Below, in pieces: positions 44,219 through 55,347 of a stretch of 64,000 bases of DNA; position 1 is the first letter of the stretch; each line of letters opens with the position of its first letter. The DNA comes from Deinandra increscens subsp. villosa. Lineage: Eukaryota; Streptophyta; Magnoliopsida; Asterales; Asteraceae. The DNA lies in the NCBI GenBank assembly GCA_039602395.1, contig JBCNJP010000003.1, positions 63,664,278 to 63,728,277 of the forward strand, given 5' to 3'. Made by a program: the position numbers and the translations under genes. The notes under the pieces are model-generated. The model made no database searches. It had not been told where the DNA came from and was given only the letters and a program-made list of their open reading frames with translations.

Positions 44219-45572
44219 TTAGTCAAAGATCCAGTCTGGTCCAATTCCTGCATCTGTTGGATTATCTTCCAACCAGTTAACATCAAATGCCTCGATTATC
44301 AATTTGGTAGTTTTGTTGTAGACCCGATAAGCACTATTTGCAGAATATCCCATAAAATAACATTCATCAGCCTTTGCTTCGAACTTCCCCACATCAAATT
44401 GAATCAAAACTGTGCAAGGACACCCGAAAGTCTTGAAGTACCCCACCCTTGGCTTTTCTCCATAGATAATCTGATAAGGCGCCATTTCATGTTGCTTGTT
44501 CAATAGTACTCGATTCTGCACATAACAAGCAGTGTCGACTGCTTCGGCCCAGAAGAAAATTGGTAGTCTTGCATCACACAACATAGTTCTAGCAGCTTCA
44601 ATTAGAGTTCTGTTTCTTCTTTCAGCAACACCATTTTGTTGAGGCGTGTATGGTGCACTGAATTGTCTTTCTATACCTTTTACTCCACAGAACATATTCA
44701 ATTCAGCATTCTTAAATTCAGTTCCGTTGTCTGTTCTAATAGCCTTCACCCTTTTGCTCAACTGATTCTCTATAAGAGTGACGAACTGTTTCACAAGCGC
44801 TGGCGTTTCATGCTTGAATGACAGAAAGAAAACCCAAGTAAAATGAGAGAAGTCATCCACTATCACCAGACAGTACGAGAACTTGCTGATGCTTTGAACT
44901 TGCATAGGGCCGAAGAGATCTATATGAAGTAGTTGCAATACTGATGAAACATAGTTAACAGTTTTGGAACGATGCGGTAATCTGTGCTGCTTACCCTTAG
45001 CACATGCAACACACTTCTCAACTGACGAGAAATCTGTAATAGGGAGATTCCTTACATGCTCTCCCTTTGCCAGCTTTGACAGATTCTTCATGTTAGCATG
45101 TCCCAGACGACGATGCCACAATAACGCCAGATTTTCAGTTTGCTTTGAGATAAGGCAGGCTTCTTCTGATGTCGGAGGATTACCCATGTTGAGCAGATAA
45201 GAATTTCCACGTCTTGGTGTGCGCATCAAAATACACTCCTCGGGAATCTCAACTCCAGGCTTGAGAATTATGCACTCCTAGCGGTTGAATAATACAGAAA
45301 AATCTCTATCACATATCTGAGAGACACTCAGCAGACTGTGCGACAGCTCCTCCACATAATGTACATCAGAAAAGGTTAAACTGCCATTCTTCACAACTCC
45401 CTTCTTACTGATCCTACCACCTACACCTCCAGCAAACGAAACGCCTCCTCCGTTGAAATATTCTACCTCTTCCAAAAGCGATAAATCTCCGGTCATATGT
45501 CGGGAGCAACCACTATCAACTTACCAGAGATTGTTGACAGTTCTTCTCAGCTGTCCCTACATGGATCAAAGA
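44219..45572 (-). pseudogene. pol: D protease and integrase
   Basis: Protease active site VDSGCSRHMTGDLSLL near 45485-45530. The pre-integrase zinc motif HRRLGHANMKNL...CVACAKGKQH (HHCC) follows, then the core with all three acidic residues in context: LLHIDLFGPM, AIRTDNGTEFKN and PQQNGVAERRNRTLIE, and a C-terminal region with GEKPRVGYFKTFGC and ADECYFMGYSANSAYRVYN. TAA at 45531-45533, TAG at 45278-45280 and TAA at 44219-44221 interrupt it; each is one C-to-T change from Gln. Confidence 0.94.
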
Positions 45573-47222
45573 TTAATTAGAGTCAGGTACCCAGGCCATA
45601 ACAGATCTGGGCACACCTTTGGAGTCAAGGTAATTAACTAATTTGAGGGACATTCCTGCTTTTGATTCAGTCACACCCAAGCTTTGAGTGTTGTCTTTTG
45701 GTTTCCAAACAGGGTGTTTCTGTGGTTTCATCACATTTGGTGAGTTCTTGACTGACACGGGTTTCTTTTGTGGTGATGTGGCCTTTTTACCAGCTGGCTT
45801 TTTAACAGGTGTCCACTCAAGTTTCAGCTTTGTGTAAACAAGTTGTTTTGTTTGAGTGACATCTTTTTGTTTTAAAACCTTTTGCTCAACCTTTGCTTTG
45901 CCATTAGGTTTATTAACTCTTTTGACTTTAGCCACTTGTTTCTCAACAAGTTCTGGTTTTATCTTATCATTCCTTTGGTAAACTCCTTTAGATATATAAG
46001 TTGGTTTTGGAGTTTTGGCCACATTCCACTTTTCAACAACAGGCTTTGTCACTGGTGCCTTTGTGTTTGAAACCTTAGAATGTTGAGTCTTCATTGGTTC
46101 TAAACACTGCTTCCCCTGAGACAATGCTTGTTGCTTTTGCTTTTGCTTTTCTCCTGTCATCATTTTCTCCAACATACTAGTCCGTGGGTTTTGCGGATGG
46201 TATGGTTGAAATGGTCTATTCACATAAATAGCAGCAAAGTGTCCTGGTTTTCCACATTGAAAACAATTCATGAGTCTAGGCCCATTGACATGACTACAGA
46301 GGTATGAGCGTCTTGGATAAGACGACTTCCATTCTGGCTTATCATCCCATTTGTGTATAACATGTTTTGAAACATTTTCTGGTTGTGTAATTAAACAAAA
46401 TTGTTCTGATTTTGATTTGTTTGTTCTGTTGAAAGTAGACACAACCTGGGGATAAGGGACAAAGTCCTTGGGCTTAGACTCATGACCAGCTTTTGTGTTA
46501 GGCACACGAATTTTAAAACCATTAACTTTTTCATTAGAATCAAGAACATGTTTTGCAGACATAGATACAACTAAACGTTTTGACTTGGACGCATTAAGTT
46601 CAGACACAGATGCCAGAACATCGTCCTTAGGTAAATCAGACATTAAACTACTAGACACATGACATTCATTGACTTTCAAACATTCAGCATCCTCCCCAGA
46701 AACATCTTGAACATCTACTTCATCTGCACATGAAACAATATTGTCAGAAGAACCAACATTATTGTTTAATGGTTCCTGGGATGGACCTGGTTCACTTGTG
46801 GATGTCACAGTTCTATTCTGATTACCCAAACCATAAGTCAAGTTTTTTTCATTTTCTATTTCCTCTATAGTCATAGGTTTTACACCAACCAAAACACTAT
46901 CTATAGGAGGTCCTGCTTCATGCATTTCAGAATCAGTTCTTTCTACTTGATCTTCTTCATAGATTATACCTATTATGTCTCTAGAGACAGGTTGAGGAAC
47001 ATTATTCTTATTCTTTTCATTGAAGCTATTTCCTATTCCTCCTTTATCCTTTCCAAATCTAACATCAGTGATGTAATTGGACAAAGCCTTACCAGCCTGA
47101 AGCATTCTCTTGTTTCTCATTTGGTTTACATCTAATTTTACTTGCAATTCATTGTTCTGATGCTTAAGTTCATCTACCTGCTTACTAAGCTCAGCTATTT
47201 CTAACTTAGCATTGTCATACAT
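45573..47222 (-). pseudogene. gag: D gag C-terminal half: coiled coil and second knuckle
   Basis: 549-codon open stretch continuing gag: coiled coil (IAELSKQVDELKHQNNELQV), an acidic/Ser-rich linker, then the second knuckle CFQCGKPGHFAAIY with Tyr in place of the last Cys, and a Lys/Gln/Pro-rich basic region (KVEQKVLKQKDVTQTKQ, KPAGKKATSPQKKP). It ends in VMAWVPDSN before the protease. It is preceded by a TAG at 47232-47234. T1 and T3 show the same domains but stop where the protease should begin. Confidence 0.88.
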
Positions 47223-47231
47223 GACAGACTT

Positions 47232-48849
47232 CTAAGATGCTAGGGCTTGGTATTTCTCTATGTCTAGTTTCTGTGCTTTGACCTTATCCTCACTCTTTTC
47301 CCATCTACCCTTAAATGAACTTCTAGAGCATTGCATATCAAATAGTTCTATCTCGCTATTTTTCCAAAGTTGTCTAAGGCCAGGAATTAAACGAGCACAA
47401 GTGGGATTAGTACATACCTTGGTGTTGTCGACCTCGGCAGCAAAAGCTTCTTTGTCTTCAACCAGGTTTTCTTCATCAGTTACCACAAAAGCATGCTCTT
47501 CATCAGCACCATTCTCCATTTGAGCAATCATGGCACCCGTCAGACTGAGTTCCCTGACCTGTGAAGCCCACAGGTATTCTCCACAATCTTGGACAACCAA
47601 AGCTTTAGTCTCTGCCTTTCCTCTACCATCACTAGCCTTCTTTTCTTCTGCCCTTTCTTTCTTTGGTTTTGTGCATTCCCTAGCGAAATGTCCGTACTCG
47701 TCACAATTGAAACACCTCAACTTGCTTTTATCAAAACCCATTCTGATCTTGTCCTGATCCTTCCAGACATTTCTTCCAGTTTGTTGCCATGAACTTCTTT
47801 GCACGAAAAACCGCTATGGCCATCTTCCAGGAGACATCAAGCATCTCAACATCTTCAGGATTTATCTGGTTCAGATCACCAGAGAGCATCTCAGCAGGCA
47901 CCAAAGTTCCAGCCATAAGGGCATGGTAGATGTTCATGAATCCCATTCCTAGTGCAAAGTTGGGATCATTGGTGGTATTTGCCTCTTCAGAATTGACCAT
48001 TCCACTCGAACTGGAACTAGCTTGTGATCTTACCACAAATGCAGTTGACTTTGGGCTGGCACTTGAATCACTTCCAGATGAGCTCCCAGCTTGTTTAGAT
48101 CCCACTTCTTCAGATAAGAGAGCCTGACTTAATTATCCAGCCATACTTAGAGAACTCAGGTGATTCAGCTCCCGTTGCTTATCATCAATCATCTTCGATT
48201 TCAGTTTGTTGATAAGCTCATCAACAGTCAATTCATTCAGCTTGTTTTTATCCTTGATGATTGAGATATTTGTATTCCAATTCTTGGGTAAGCTTTTCAA
48301 GAGCTTCAAATTCTTATCTTCTTGTTCAGGTTCAACATCATAACTTGACATTTCATTGATTAAAGACACGAATCTCTGAACTTGTGCCTCAAAAGACTCT
48401 CCCTGAACGTGATTGAACAAGTTGAATTTCTGCTTCAGCATCTTCTTACGGCTAGCCTTGATGTCGGGATTACCTTCATATGCTACAACAAGAGCATCCC
48501 ATAGCTTCTTAGCAGTCTTGTACTTCTTAAATCCCTGAGCAATTTCTGGTGTCAAAGCCATAGTCATAATTGCATAAGCCCTCTCATCCTTGTTACATCT
48601 CTCCCAATCGTCATCTGAGTACTCTGCTTCAGTCTTCACCACTCCTATCTTTCCTGCTTCAGTGTGTGTGGGAATGAACGGTCCATTAACAACAGATCTC
48701 CACAATCTCAAATCAACACTCTTCAAATGGTTCTGAAATCTGTACTTCCACTCAAGAAAATCATCCGCTGATGTGAGTCTAGGAGGAAGAGTAGTTGATC
48801 CAATCTCAAAATCCAATTTCTGGTACATGCTCGGTTCGAAATCCATCAC
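47232..48849 (-). pseudogene. gag: D gag N-terminal half with first zinc knuckle
   Basis: Starts MMDFEPSMYQKLDFEIG. UBN2-type capsid: ADDFLEWKYRFQNHLKSVD, YKTAKKLWDALVVAYEGNP, FNHVQGESFEAQVQRFVSL, LKLLKSLPKNWNTNISI. TAA at 48133-48135 (Gln fits) is followed by a Ser-rich linker and NQINPEDVEMLDVSWKMA, a frame break near 47785, and the knuckle CFNCDEYGHFAREC (CX2CX4HX4C). The region around DVSWKMA resembles DALDEDQLNELDLSWQFA in T3, linking the two gag families. Confidence 0.92.
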
Positions 48850-48879
48850 GAAAGCTTAGGAAAAATTAAACTAAAAGTC

Positions 48880-49240
48880 CAAAAGTCCAAAATGTGAGAT
48901 TACGATCGTAAACACTCGATTTCGATCCCAACAGATCGTAAACTCCTGATTCTGATTGAGTCAGATCGTAAACTCCGATTACGATGAGAAAGCTCGTAAA
49001 CCTGATTCCGATTAGATGAATCGTAAACACCGATTCCGGTAACAAAATGTCGTAAATACCCAAAGCTTGCGTCTTGAACTCATAAACACAAATTTCTTGA
49101 TCGTAAGCAGTCAAAGATCCCAGCTTGATGTCGTAAACGAGATTCCGATGAAGAAACTCAAGAACACCCAGTCGTAAACGCACAAAATACCCAGAAAACT
49201 GATCGTAAACACTCTTGAACAGTAGCAGCTTGATCGTAAA
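48880..49240 (-). repeat. D leader with CGTAAAC array
   Basis: Nine exact CGTAAAC words (GTTTACG in sense) plus CGTAAAT and CGTAAGC forms between 48905 and 49240, mostly as ATCGTAAAC, unevenly spaced by 20-40 bases. Located between primer site and gag start, as CCGAAC is in T1 and T3. A 105-codon ORF through it is a by-product. Confidence 0.85.
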
Positions 49241-49333
49241 CCTTCAGACAACCCTCAAATCTTCAAAAAATCAAACTTTTTCCAGAAAAATACTTGAATC
49301 CAATACCGTGAGAACCTCGAATCAGTGATTCTT

Positions 49334-49346
49334 GGCTCTGATACCA
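49334..49346 (-). promoter_or_regulatory. D primer-binding site (tRNA-iMet)
   Basis: Minus-strand TGGTATCAGAGCC, two bases inside the 5' LTR. Confidence 0.92.
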
Positions 49347-49348
49347 AT

Positions 49349-49749
49349 TATTGGTCCAGAAAATCTACCAAAACACGATATTGATATCACAAACGAGTGC
49401 GGAATCCTCGTAAGTGATTGATTCAAGAAGAAAGTAGATGATATAGATTTGATGAAGTGATAAACAACAAAAGATCAAATCTTGAATGATAATCAAACTT
49501 TCTTGAGTTAAAGATTCCGATCGTAATTACAAGAGAGGAGGCCAAATCGTAAACCAAAAACTAGTTGAATCATAAACACTATGGGTTTATATAGTACCCA
49601 TTACAAAGCCCTAAAATCTAATCATAAACCCATTAGGAGCCGGCCCAAGCAAGCCTAATCATAATCTCTCTAAGCCCAAATCGTGAACACTAAGCCGATT
49701 AACAAGTAAGCCCATATCTAATGTTCATGCCTCTAATATATAGCCCACA
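49349..49749 (-). mobile_element. D 5' LTR
   Basis: 401 bp, partner of 39765-40166. TATA region GGTTTATATAGTACC near 49592-49606 in plus view. Confidence 0.94.
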
Positions 49750-51931
49750 GGATTTACTCATCAGCACATGATTATAATTAGGGATAACAAAAGCAGCCGA
49801 AATTGAAACTTTATTTATACAACATAACCATGTCTTACACAGCGGAAGCATAAACATCATAACTAAAACCAACATAAAATAGCCATCAACACCAGCTGGT
49901 AAGCATCACCAAAGCCATCTACATACAAGCCTTGCCCTTGTTGCTTGACACCTCTGCAGAACCTAATATACATGCTCAAGTGCTCAGGTTACGATGGTGA
50001 GTTTTATGCCTTCATTTCAAAACCATTGAGTCGTTGAAATCTGTTTCATTTTCATATAACATAGATAACACATAATTATAGCGCACATAACATTTAAATG
50101 GACCGACACATTACTTTCATTTTCTACCATAGCTCTAATCCAATTCTTATTCTTCTTTACTTGTCATGACTACATATCATATCTTAACCTCTCTTCTACC
50201 ACCTCATGAATAGAACATAACATAACATAACATAACCATTTCCTTTGTCTCAGGTACTCTTTTTGGACAGGATAGTGCCACTAACAGCCCAGCTGTGACA
50301 CCTTGACGCTTGCATCCTTCAGTGAACACCTTCGGCAACTGACAGCTGTGCCGCCTTAACATTTCAGTCCTTCGGTGGACCCTTCATGGTTGCGTCCTTC
50401 AGGAACACTACCCTTAACTCCCTTATGTTTCCTTCTTTCAGGAGTCCCCTTTAGTACCGTCGACCTTCATGACCTTTTGGACCACCTTACTAGGACGTTC
50501 TAGTCAATTGTAACGATCCTCTTATAGGTAATCCTAACCTCATGGTTGCACTAGCCGCCCCTAGTCAAGCGCCCAAGTGTCTTAGGATTGTTAGTGGATA
50601 GTGATAAAGTATTCATATGTTGCAACTAGTGGCCATCCTCCAATATACCGTCTGTGTTTATATATAGGAAGTACCTCATCGTATCCACCACACTTCTGAT
50701 ATACCAGGAAATTATAACAATATGCTTATATATAGGAAGTAACGCAACGTATACACCACATAATGAAATAGTAAATGCACCCTAATTCTTGCTCATAATA
50801 CTAGATACACTTCTACATCCACTAACAATTCCTTCACCAATTGGTCACTCGATTTCAAAACAAGGTAATAGAACATAATCCATACAATTAATACATTGGC
50901 AAATCATTAAGCACATATAAGATTGAAAGCATTTTTTAACATGTTTAACACATTTAAAAGCATATTGAATCATAGCATGTATACCAGCTGAAAACGGCTA
51001 AAACATTTTAAATAAGGGCTTCATAGAACTCACCTGAGCCTATCACCGTAATTTCACAAATCCTGATAGCTAATCGAAGCAATCAACTCCTCATCTTATC
51101 CGATGTCCTAAACTGAGACATCCTTGTGAGGTTAAAGACATCCTAACATGCAACATTACTCCAAGGACCAAACCCCACATGAACGGGTCCGATCCAACAC
51201 TTAGACAAAATCATCATATTTTCATTCCCCTGAATACGGCCGTATCACATTACCCCAATACGGTCATATCGCGGGTAAATTCTTAAACTGGTTAACACCT
51301 AACCCCCTAAAACATACGGCTCGCAGTATGACTTCTGATACGGCCTGGCCATGAATACGGTCGTATCACACTTAACATAATATGGTCGTATTCATCCATA
51401 TTATGAATACGAACGTACCACCTTTCTTACTATACGGGCGTATTCATCCCGGCAGAACCCAAATCTGCACTTTTTGGTCATTTCTAGTGGTCGATTATCC
51501 ATTACCTTGTTATCAAAAGCCTTCATTTCACATTTAGACATAAACCCTTTTTATCAAACCACCGGAAACATCCAAATCTATCTTAAATCGTCACATGCAA
51601 TACCTAACTTTCCAAAAATAGAAATTATGCATGCATGTATGATCTTACCTCAAATTCCTTAGCTTCTTGATGATCAACCACTCATAACTACTTCAGATCA
51701 TCACTCTAAACTTCTGTTCATATCCTAAAATCATCTAACATATCAATCATCATCACAATCCTTAAAACCATGATCAAAACCATAAAGAATACTTACCTAT
51801 ATGATCTAACCCTTAGACACTTGATCCTGGCCTTTCACCAGCCTCCTGGAGTGGATTCGGAGTTCCTGGAGCGGAGAACCCGAGAGAATTCGACAGAAAA
51901 GAAGAAATTTGCTCGAAATTGAGTTTTTATA
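49750..51931 (-). mobile_element. E: LTR-like block, main part
   Basis: Continues the block begun at 39723: removing D and one GGATT joins GTCACTCATTGGATT to TACTCATCAGC. At least 2.2 kb without coding sequence, starting TGTAACGCCC like gypsy LTRs in plus view. It contains two imperfect copies of TTATATATAGGAAGTA (near 50657 and 50726) and a palindromic word array at 51225-51450. It is cut by F at 51932; its other end is outside the window. Confidence 0.55.
51225..51450. repeat. ATACGGCCGTAT-type palindrome array in E
   Basis: About eight imperfect copies of AATACGGCCGTATCAC: forms include AATACGGTCATATCGC, GAATACGGTCGTATCAC, TATGGTCGTATTCATCC and ATACGGGCGTATTCATCC. Each is near-palindromic, and spacing is 15-45 bases. 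Confidence 0.8.
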
Positions 51932-52586
51932 TGTAGGATCGAGGTTCTTAACAATTAGTTAAGTTACAAGATTTACTTGCAAGATTAACCTTGTGGAATT
52001 AAGTTAACCTTCACTTTACTTAAACGATTAACACTTGTGAATAATATTTGTTTGCATAAATATAGTAACACACGAAGTAAAATATACTCGACACTTTATG
52101 CATTAACTCAACAATATTACACAAGTCTTGCATAGATTCATGCCTACAAATGTTGAAGACGAGCTATGTTATATATAGTTCTAAGGGAAATTAATGATAG
52201 CCATTGATTTCCATACAATCATCTAGATTGTTGATTACAAAAGTCAAACTATACTACCAAAAGAATAATCTTTGAAAGATGGGATTGATCGCGTATGATC
52301 AGCAAAATACTACTTTAGGAGAGCGGCTTTGAATTATTTAGAAGCAACTATGAAGCTTGCAGCAGGGATTTGACAACTGAAAATACTTCACAGGAAAAGT
52401 CCAGTTGAACTCTTTATCTGGTGGATAATAGAGTTCATCCGGAATATTCGCATCTGGTACAAAAGTGCATCTTCCGGTTGATTGGTCTTCTCCGCTTGAA
52501 CTCAGATTTCCGCTTGAACCTAGTTCAGCCAAAACTGCTGAAAAATAAGACTTCAGTCGGAATATCAAAATGCAATATTCCTTACA
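51932..52586 (-). mobile_element. F 3' LTR
   Basis: 655 bp, TGTAGGATCG...ATTCCTTACA in plus view. TATA region GTTATATATAG near 52167-52177. CCGGAA and CCGCTTGAA words at 52435-52560. An 86-bp stretch of non-homology to M covers 52330-52380. Confidence 0.88.
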
Positions 52587-52600
52587 ATCTCCCCCTAAGC
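52587..52600 (-). promoter_or_regulatory. F polypurine tract
   Basis: Minus-strand GCTTAGGGGGAGAT next to the 3' LTR, showing that F runs on the minus strand. Confidence 0.8.
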
Positions 52601-53804
52601 TGATGCTGTCAAATTATTTACCATCTTCAAATCTATCTTCAAAATTAACTTTTACTAAAGTCTTCTTTTCTTCACCTTACTTCCCCAAGGCTTTGATGCT
52701 ATCATCAATGTGAGACAACTGACTCATGCTTGTTTTAGTCACCTTGACATGCTTAAGTGCATCCCAATCTCTTTCATCCCATTGACTTTGAACAGAGATG
52801 GAGTCATGAATAGTGAAAGTTCCATCTGCTCTATGCACATAAAATTTCTTCTCCTCTTTTTCCGAAATAACGAACTTGATTTCACTGATTGGCTCTTCTT
52901 CTTCGTTATCAGTGTCACCTTGGGACCCGAAGAGTATCCCGCAATTCAGAACTATGCTTTCAGTGCACATCCATAATAGGTGTTCAGCTCTGGTTGGGCT
53001 TAGAATTTTCCTCAGCCTCACAAAAATATCAGTTAGTTGAAATGCAGAGAGACGATTAGTGGCTTTGTGAGCATTTACAACAATTGTTGTCCCATAATCT
53101 ATTTCGAAGGTGAAATCAAAAGTGGCTTCAACCACTATCCATCCGGTAATCTTTTCCTTGGAAGGTGAAATCAAAAGTGGCTTCATCCATTGTCCACCCG
53201 GTAATCTTTTTGGTTTCTTTTCCTTCATTCACTTTTAAGTGCATCACCTTCTTCTTCTTTTTCTTCTTCTTCTCAATCTCCGAATCATCCTCTGAATCAT
53301 CAGCAGGAGCCTTTCGTTTTGAGGAAGGAGAAGAGGGACCATGGGGCAAGTTTATAGGTGCATTTGGTGCAGGTGAAGTAGGGTTTCAGTTGATTCCCTT
53401 ATAGTGAAAGGAGGAAGTGGTTTGGGCCTTTGTAAAGGTGGTTTTCTAGTTAAAGGTGCAGGGCTTGAAGGTGGAGAGGTAGGAAAGATATCAGACATAT
53501 CCAATACTGATGTGGGTCTGGGTTTTTGAGTGATAGGAGTAAATGGAGTGAAATTATCGGTTATGTATTTGGGGTTCTTGAGTTTAGCCGCAACCTTTTT
53601 TAAAAATGGGAGGAGGTTTGAAAGGAACTAAGGCTCTGGATTTGGATGATGATGAAAGGCCTGTAGGGTTAGGGTTTGGCTCATATATAAAGGAAGGTGG
53701 AGGTAATATATCTGCGAAGTCATCAACTTCTTGTTTAATAAACACATCAGTTGCCATACCTGAGATTGTCTCTGAAGGCAGGGGCAACACCAGATTTGGA
53801 TCGA

Positions 53805-54725
53805 CAGCATAAAAATCAATCACAAACACACAGTCACGCAATCGATTACCCAACTGAAACCGAACGACATTCGCAGGCTAAGCAGTTTAGTAAATTAATT
53901 CAAACCCTAATTCTAGTGGTCATATGCATACAATCATGTTAATCAACGGAATTGAATAGGAACAATACATCAATCAAGTAATCAAAAGCCAAACAAAGTC
54001 ATACATACTAATTGTTCATCAAAACGGTCTAGGCAGTGATAAACGCCTAGCCTACAATTATGTCTAATGCAGAAAACATAATAACAATCATATCTTGAAC
54101 AATAAACATAACTGGGTCTAGAGTTTTAAACAAGAAATAAGAGAAATCGGATACACCGGGTATGGATTTGATGATTAATTCTTGATCCTCCGATGATTCT
54201 CCTCGTTCCTAGCTCTCTCTTGTCTCTAAAAATCGCCTCTGGTTCGTCCTATGCCGTTTGGAAGTAGAGAGCTCTCGAATGAAACCCTCCCATTCGAATT
54301 TATAAGAAAATTTAGGTTTTCTCGGCCGAATACCCTCCAAGCGTATCGCTTGGAGGGCCATAACCTGTAGGCGATACGCATGAAACCCACATGGCGACAA
54401 AATAGTCGGTTTCACCGACTTTGACTTTCTTTGCCCTGCAATCCCCAAGCGTATCACTTGGGGATCTGTCCTTCCTAAACGATACGCCTACGACCTGTTG
54501 TTCAGCACTTCTTCACTTGTTTTCTCTAAAATCTTTTCCTTTCTTACCGTGGCCTCGGGATTTGACTAAACACCTACAAAACATATAAAAAGATAAATAA
54601 AACTCAAAGACTCAAACTTTACTTAAAAGCAACTAAAACTAAGCAAAACTGACTCAAAAATGATTCAAATAAGTATATAAAAGACGCCGGAATTAGGATG
54701 TGTTTACGAAAATCATATACCCTTT
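53805..54725 (-). mobile_element. LTR-like insert within F accessory ORF
   Basis: About 0.9 kb of non-coding sequence separating two parts of the accessory ORF. On the minus strand a TATA region CTTATAAATTCG (54297-54308) lies downstream of several AAGCGTATCGCTTGG-type words (54335-54500), the same word as in K and J, which suggests a solo LTR of a related gypsy family. Exact edges and target duplication were not resolved. Confidence 0.55.
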
Positions 54726-55277
54726 GTTTCATCTTACGGTTGAACTTCCGGTTGGTTTTCCGGTTGAATGATAGCAGCAGAGGAGATAATCTCTTCTACA
54801 TTCCATTCTTCCACAACATTGAGCTTGTTGACTTCAGCTTCATCATCAACTATTAATAGCTCCTTAGTGGCCTCATTCTCACCTTGTAAGGTTTCACCAA
54901 TGTCAGCTTCAACCATTTCCTTTTCTATCTGCTCTTCAAGCACTTCATCTTCTACTCCTACTTTGCTAGTTGAGGCAACATTCTTCAATGATTAGGTATA
55001 TGCCTTTTCCCTTGGGATAATCACAACCTTCAACAACCTTATTACCATGTTTATGTGCTTAGGTAATTTACCAGCAATCAACAGTGATGACTGAACCAAT
55101 TGAGTAAGAGTTGGATCTTTGAATGGGGACACAGCAATGAGTTTGCTGATCCTGATGTTTTCCCAGCTCTCTTCAATATCAAAGGGTTGAACATTTGCTC
55201 TTCTGAATGCAGCCATTCGAACTTCAACTGGAAGTCTTTCAGTCTCTTCAATCTCTTGGTTGTAAGCAGCAGCAGCA

Positions 55278-55347
<70 letters not shown>
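55278..55347. repeat. (GAT)23 microsatellite coding for poly-Ser
   Basis: About 23 GAT units, next to four AGC units. On the minus strand in the accessory frame it encodes a Ser tract. Another frame gives poly-His, which is not real. Confidence 0.92.

Larger units (their letters stand above)
39765..49749 (-). mobile_element. D: near-complete copia element, TSD GGATT
   Basis: 10-kb element with LTRs 39765-40166 and 49349-49749 that differ at only about eight positions (about 98% identity), flanked by GGATT at 39760-39764 and 49750-49754. Primer site 49334-49346 and polypurine tract 40167-40179. Order gag, protease, integrase, RT, RNase H is that of Ty1/copia, followed by a 2.1-kb 3' region with one hairpin cassette and an accessory ORF. 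It is the youngest and most complete element in the window, but stops and frame breaks make it inactive. Confidence 0.95.

Noticed and set aside
48866..49183. 105-codon ORF upstream of D gag
   Set aside because: Runs through the CGTAAAC array of the leader; no start context or homology.
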